The position numbers and the translations under genes are program-made. The notes below the pieces were generated by a model. It had not been told where the DNA came from and did not search any database. It saw only the letters and a list, made by a program, of their open reading frames with translations. From NCBI RefSeq assembly GCF_004293625.1, contig NZ_CP033040.1, forward strand, positions 682,001 through 746,000: a stretch of 64,000 nucleotides of DNA. Reading direction: 5' to 3'. Every line of letters starts with the position of its first letter. Position 1 is the first letter of the stretch. This document shows, piece after piece, positions 60,787-64,000 of this stretch. Source of the DNA: Thiomicrorhabdus indica (lineage in GTDB: Bacteria > Pseudomonadota > Gammaproteobacteria > Thiomicrospirales > Thiomicrospiraceae).

Positions 60787-63054
60787 CTACAGCTTACAAG
60801 CCCCACCAGCACAACCATCGTCTTCTTGGTTGTCGTCCGCACCGTCTCTCGTGTTGTGATAATACAGTGTTTTTAGTCCCATTTTGTAAGCATAAAGCAA
60901 GTCTTGTAGAATCAGTTTGATTGGAACTTTATCTTCATTAAAGCGGGCAGGATCGTAATTCGTGTTGGACGAAATTGCTTGATCGACAAATTTCTGCATA
61001 ATCCCAACCAATTGCAAATATCCCTGGTTATTCGGAATATGCCATAGCAATTCATAATCATCACGATGCTCTTTAAAGCCTGGAACCACTTGTTTCAGAA
61101 TCCCGTCTTTTGATGCTTTAACCGATACATAACCGCGAGGAGGTTCAATTCCATTGGTTGAATTAGTGATTTGCGAAGACGTTTCACACGGCATTAATGC
61201 GGTTAATGTTGAATTACGAAGCCCGTGAGACTTAATTTCTTCTCGTAAAGTCTCCCAGTCTAAGTGCAGCGGTTCATTGCAAATCGTATCGACATCTTTC
61301 TTATAGGTATCAATCGGTAATACGCCTTGCGCATAAGTTGTCTCTGCAAAGTAATCGCAAGGTTTCGTCTCTTTTGCAAGGTTATTTGACGCTTTCAATA
61401 GATAGTATTGAATCGCTTCAAAAGTTCGGTGAACTAAACCATTAGCGGAGCCGTCAGAATATTTGGTTTGGTTTTTGGCCAAATAATACGCCAAATTGGT
61501 TACGCCCACACCCAACGTTCGACGTCCCATACTGGCGTGTTTGGCAGCAGGTACAGGGTAGTCTTGGTAATCCAATAGACTATCCAACGCTCGAACAATT
61601 AAATCGGATAGTTTTTCCAATTCATTTAGATTTTCCAGTGCTCCCAAGTTGAAGGCGGAAAGCGTACAAAGTGCGATTTCACCATTAGGATCTTCCACGG
61701 AATTCAATGGCTTGGTCGGTAGAGCGATTTCCAGACATAGATTCGATTGATGAACTGGCGCGACTTTCGCATCAAACGGACTGTGTGTGTTGCAGTGATC
61801 AACGTTTTGAATGTAAATACGACCCGTTTGCGCACGCTCTTGTGCCACTTGAGTAAATAACTCAATCGCTTTAATTTGTTTCTTGCGAATATTCGGATCG
61901 GCTTCGTAAAGTACATAAAGGCGTTCAAACTCTTCTTGATCTGCAAAGAAAGCTTCATAAAGACCGGGGACATCCGATGGGCTGAACAGAGTGATCATGC
62001 CGCCTTGTAACATGCGTTGGTACATAAGCTTGTTGATTTGCACACCGTAGTCTAAATGGCGCGCGCGGTTTTCTTCAACCCCGCGGTTATTTTTCAGCAC
62101 TACTAAAGATTCGACTTCTAAGTGCCAAATAGGGTAGAACAAGGTCGCGGCACCGCCACGAACACCACCTTGAGAACAGGACTTTACGGCAGTTTGGAAG
62201 TGTTTAATAAACGGAATCATACCCGTGTGGTAGGCTTCACCACCACGGATTTCAGAGCCGAGCGCACGAATACGACCAACGTTCACACCAATCCCTGCGC
62301 GTTGTGACACATATTTCACAATCGACGATGACGTAGCATTAATGGAATCCAGTGAGTCACCACATTCAATTAATACACAAGAGCTGAACTGACGTGTTGG
62401 CGTACGCACCCCAGACATAATTGGTGTTGGTAAAGAAAGTTTAAACAGCGACGCAGCATCGTAGAAATCTTTCACATATTGCATACGAGCATCTTTTGGA
62501 TAGTGACCAAATAGACACATCGGAATCAGCATATAAATAAACTGCGGGCTTTCGTAGATTTGCTTGGTGACACGGTTTTGCACCAGGTATTTCCCTTCAA
62601 GCTGTTTCACAGCCGCGTAACTGAAGTTCATGTCGCGGCTATGGTCCATATAGTCGTTCAGTTCTGTAAATTCGTCATCACTGTAATCGGCTAAAATCTG
62701 TTTGTCGTAAACACCTTTATCGGTCATTGTTTTGACGTGGTCTTGTAGGTGCGGCGGTTCAAAACGGCCAAACGCTTTTTTGCGCAAATGGAAAATGGCA
62801 AGGCGTGCGGCTAAGTGCTGATAGTCTGGTGCGGTTTCAGAGATCAAGTCGGCTGCTGACTTAATAATTGTCTCGTGAATGTCTGCAGTTTTAATGCCTT
62901 CGTAGAACTGAATGTGAGAGCGAAGTTCTACCTCTGACACGGATACATCTTCAAGGTCTTTTGCTGCCCAAGAAATAACTCGGTGGATTTTCTCAAGATC
63001 GATGGGTTCTTGACTGCCGTTGCGCTTGGTTACAAGTATGTTTGATTGGCTCAT
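60787..63054 (-). CDS. nrdA: Class Ia ribonucleotide reductase, alpha subunit
   Basis: Catalytic subunit reducing ribonucleoside diphosphates. 755 residues: N-terminal ATP-cone (NILVTKRNGSQEPIDLEKIHRVISWAAKDLE, about 5-90), the core with FSSCVLIECGDSLDSI (redox Cys), the NVDHCNTHSPFD and SNLCLEIALPT blocks that hold active-site and redox cysteines, and the C-terminal tail DDGCAGGACKL with the shuttle cysteine pair. AGG upstream of ATG 63054. nrdB is not adjacent. The upstream region has two NrdR boxes and DnaA boxes. Confidence 0.98.
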   Translation of the reverse strand: MSQSNILVTKRNGSQEPIDLEKIHRVISWAAKDLEDVSVSEVELRSHIQFYEGIKTADIHETIIKSAADLISETAPDYQHLAARLAIFHLRKKAFGRFEPPHLQDHVKTMTDKGVYDKQILADYSDDEFTELNDYMDHSRDMNFSYAAVKQLEGKYLVQNRVTKQIYESPQFIYMLIPMCLFGHYPKDARMQYVKDFYDAASLFKLSLPTPIMSGVRTPTRQFSSCVLIECGDSLDSINATSSSIVKYVSQRAGIGVNVGRIRALGSEIRGGEAYHTGMIPFIKHFQTAVKSCSQGGVRGGAATLFYPIWHLEVESLVVLKNNRGVEENRARHLDYGVQINKLMYQRMLQGGMITLFSPSDVPGLYEAFFADQEEFERLYVLYEADPNIRKKQIKAIELFTQVAQERAQTGRIYIQNVDHCNTHSPFDAKVAPVHQSNLCLEIALPTKPLNSVEDPNGEIALCTLSAFNLGALENLNELEKLSDLIVRALDSLLDYQDYPVPAAKHASMGRRTLGVGVTNLAYYLAKNQTKYSDGSANGLVHRTFEAIQYYLLKASNNLAKETKPCDYFAETTYAQGVLPIDTYKKDVDTICNEPLHLDWETLREEIKSHGLRNSTLTALMPCETSSQITNSTNGIEPPRGYVSVKASKDGILKQVVPGFKEHRDDYELLWHIPNNQGYLQLVGIMQKFVDQAISSNTNYDPARFNEDKVPIKLILQDLLYAYKMGLKTLYYHNTRDGADDNQEDDGCAGGACKL

Positions 63055-63194
63055 AATTTACCTGTGTATAAAAAATATCCGTGTGGAAAAGGCCGAATGA
63101 TAAAAAATTAAAAATATCAGTCGCTTAGCGTCGTAAAACAAACTGGAAGCTAAGTTTAAACAGTAACTTCTGGTGTTTTACTACCTTGGAAATT

Positions 63195-63237
63195 ACTAGA
63201 TATAGTTTTCAATTGCTTTGAGTCCACAGAATATAGT
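63195..63237 (-). promoter_or_regulatory. Pair of NrdR boxes upstream of nrdA
   Basis: ACTAGATATAGT (63195-63206) and ACAGAATATAGT (63226-63237) both resemble the core of the NrdR consensus (acaCwATATaTwGtgt). Their centres are 31 bases apart, the three-turn spacing known for functional NrdR box pairs. They are 140-185 bases upstream of the nrdA start. NrdR would repress at high dATP. Confidence 0.78.
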
Positions 63238-63276
63238 GGAATTTCCAAACTCTTGCAACTAGGATTTTTTCACAGA

Positions 63277-63366
63277 TTATTCACAGCCCAGAAAGGAAAA
63301 ATTTGTGGAAATGGTCGCTAAGTCTTTTATTTCCAAGGAAAGCACCTTCGAAAAACCTGTGGATAA
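63277..63366. promoter_or_regulatory. DnaA boxes upstream of nrdA
   Basis: TTATCCACA, an exact DnaA box, lies on the minus strand at 63358-63366, and TTATTCACA (one mismatch) on the plus strand at 63277-63285. DnaA control of nrd is known in E. coli. Here the sites lie 40-160 bases beyond the NrdR boxes. An origin is not suggested, as dnaA/dnaN/gidA genes are absent. Confidence 0.55.
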
Positions 63367-63560
63367 CTTTGTTAATAGTTATTTTTTTGTGAGATAAAAT
63401 TTTTTACTGAATTCTTAAAAAAAATTGTTGAAATCTCAATGGGTTTAGGGTTGATTTTGGCGTGAAATTTGAACAGCTGTAAACTGGTTGTAAAAAGAGT
63501 CTTACAGCTTCGAACTGTCTCAAACTACATGATTTGTCCGTTATGGCTTTTTCGGTCGGT

Positions 63561-63989
63561 TTAAAATGAGTGGATACATGATTTAACTACGCCCCAAATG
63601 ACCATTTCACTATTTTCTGTTACAGGGATTGGAGGGTAATTTGGATTTTCTGGGGCTAAAAATGTCCCTTTATCATTCACGACAAGGCGTTTTACAGTGA
63701 GTTCACCATCGAGTGCTGCAATGACAATTTTGCCTGGCGTAGGATTTTCACTGCGATCAACAATCAAAATGTCACCTTCGTAAATGCCTATATCTTGCAT
63801 AGAGTCGCCTTGAACACGAAGCAAAAAAGTAGCTTCTTTGTTGCGAACTAGCTTTTCATTTAAATCGAGATAGGTTTCGATGTAATCGTCTGCCGGAGAG
63901 GGAAAGCCTGCGACCACTTTATGAGAATAAAGCGGTAGCTGATAAGATTCATATTCTCCGTCGTTTGAAGGCTCTTCGATTTGCGGCAC
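63561..63989 (-). CDS. umuD: UmuD-like S24 autoprotease, no umuC
   Basis: 142 residues of the LexA/UmuD S24 family. The cleavage site is Ala-Gly in VVAGFPSPADDYIE (about 25-38), very like UmuD's CGFPSPAADYVE. The catalytic Ser is in VQGDSMQDIGI (about 79-89) and the Lys in GELTVKRLV (about 115-123). There is no N-terminal HTH as in LexA. Self-cleavage on RecA filaments would give UmuD'. GTG 63989 is the start used, but the frame stays open to the window edge, so a few more residues may exist. No umuC follows; the next gene is nrdA. Confidence 0.88.
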   Translation of the reverse strand: MPQIEEPSNDGEYESYQLPLYSHKVVAGFPSPADDYIETYLDLNEKLVRNKEATFLLRVQGDSMQDIGIYEGDILIVDRSENPTPGKIVIAALDGELTVKRLVVNDKGTFLAPENPNYPPIPVTENSEMVIWGVVKSCIHSF

Positions 63990-64000
63990 AATCAGTTGCA

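Larger units (their letters stand above)
63055..63560. other. nrdA regulatory region, no gene
   Basis: 506 AT-rich bases between nrdA and the umuD-like gene. Holds the NrdR box pair (63195-63237) and DnaA-box-like sites (63277-63366). A umuC gene would be expected here after umuD and is absent. Confidence 0.75.

Noticed and set aside
63277-63366. DnaA boxes as a replication origin
   Set aside because: Only one exact and one near box, no dnaA, dnaN, gidA or parAB nearby and no AT-rich 13-mer array; fits nrd regulation better.
1-64000. tRNA, rRNA, insertion-sequence transposase or prophage genes
   Set aside because: I looked for T-loop and rRNA-like stretches and for transposase or phage proteins among the frames and found none that I can support.

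Overview
The window reads as a chromosome segment of a free-living Gammaproteobacterium of moderate G+C (roughly 40-45% by eye). The gene order fxsA / dsbD-aroQ-accB-accC-prmA-dusB-fis-purH is a classic gammaproteobacterial neighbourhood. An ectABC-ask ectoine operon points to a marine or saline habitat. An ArsR repressor with the two-cysteine signature of sulfide/persulfide sensors (SqrR/BigR type) suits a sulfur oxidiser, so a relative of Thiomicrospira/Hydrogenovibrio/Thiomicrorhabdus is my best guess. That placement is inference and no rRNA is present.

Layout. 1-3.5 kb: the 3' part of a type I-F CRISPR-Cas effector operon (cas8f partial, cas5f, cas7f, cas6f), with no CRISPR array inside the window. 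3.5-12.7 kb: housekeeping genes on the minus strand (purH, fis, dusB, prmA, accC, accB, aroQ, dsbD). 12.9-26.4 kb: mixed single genes (fxsA, SDR protein, SprA-like metalloprotease, SqrR/BigR-like repressor, ctpA, DJ-1 protein, glycosyltransferase, 5-oxoprolinase, YihY, heme-type ABC transporter hmuUV). 26.4-32.5 kb: a six-gene minus-strand cluster matching the uncharacterised 'GAK' gene set (HprK-related kinase, ATP-grasp enzyme, phosphotransferase, amphi-Trp protein, metallophosphoesterase, histidine phosphatase). 32.7-36.5 kb: nrdB, sulP, RluA-type pseudouridine synthase. 36.6-40.9 kb: ectABC-ask. 41.5-46.9 kb: alpha/beta hydrolase, a GGDEF-EAL protein, a 43-residue ORF, uup. 47-50.8 kb: a BaeSR-like two-component system, its probable Spy-like target and a cytochrome b561. 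49.9-51.4 kb: a cluster of four inverted-repeat elements. 51.5-60.6 kb: methyltransferases, a thioredoxin-like protein, a giant double-SBP/PAS/GGDEF sensor, yrfG, nudE-cysQ and a HEPN-type protein. 60.8-64 kb: nrdA with NrdR and DnaA sites, and a umuD-like gene with no umuC after it.

Across genes and gaps alike runs a perfect 10-bp palindrome, ACCGGCCGGT, usually flanked T...A. I count 26 exact copies between 5.7 and 58.8 kb. Twenty-one lie in coding sequence, in all three frames and in unrelated proteins. It behaves like a highly iterated palindrome, comparable in concept to cyanobacterial HIP1, and is the most unusual genome-scale signal here. The GAK cluster is the best candidate for a poorly described multi-gene system. 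A paired TTGCA direct repeat in front of both the sensor-kinase operon and the spy-like gene suggests a small autoregulated envelope-stress regulon.
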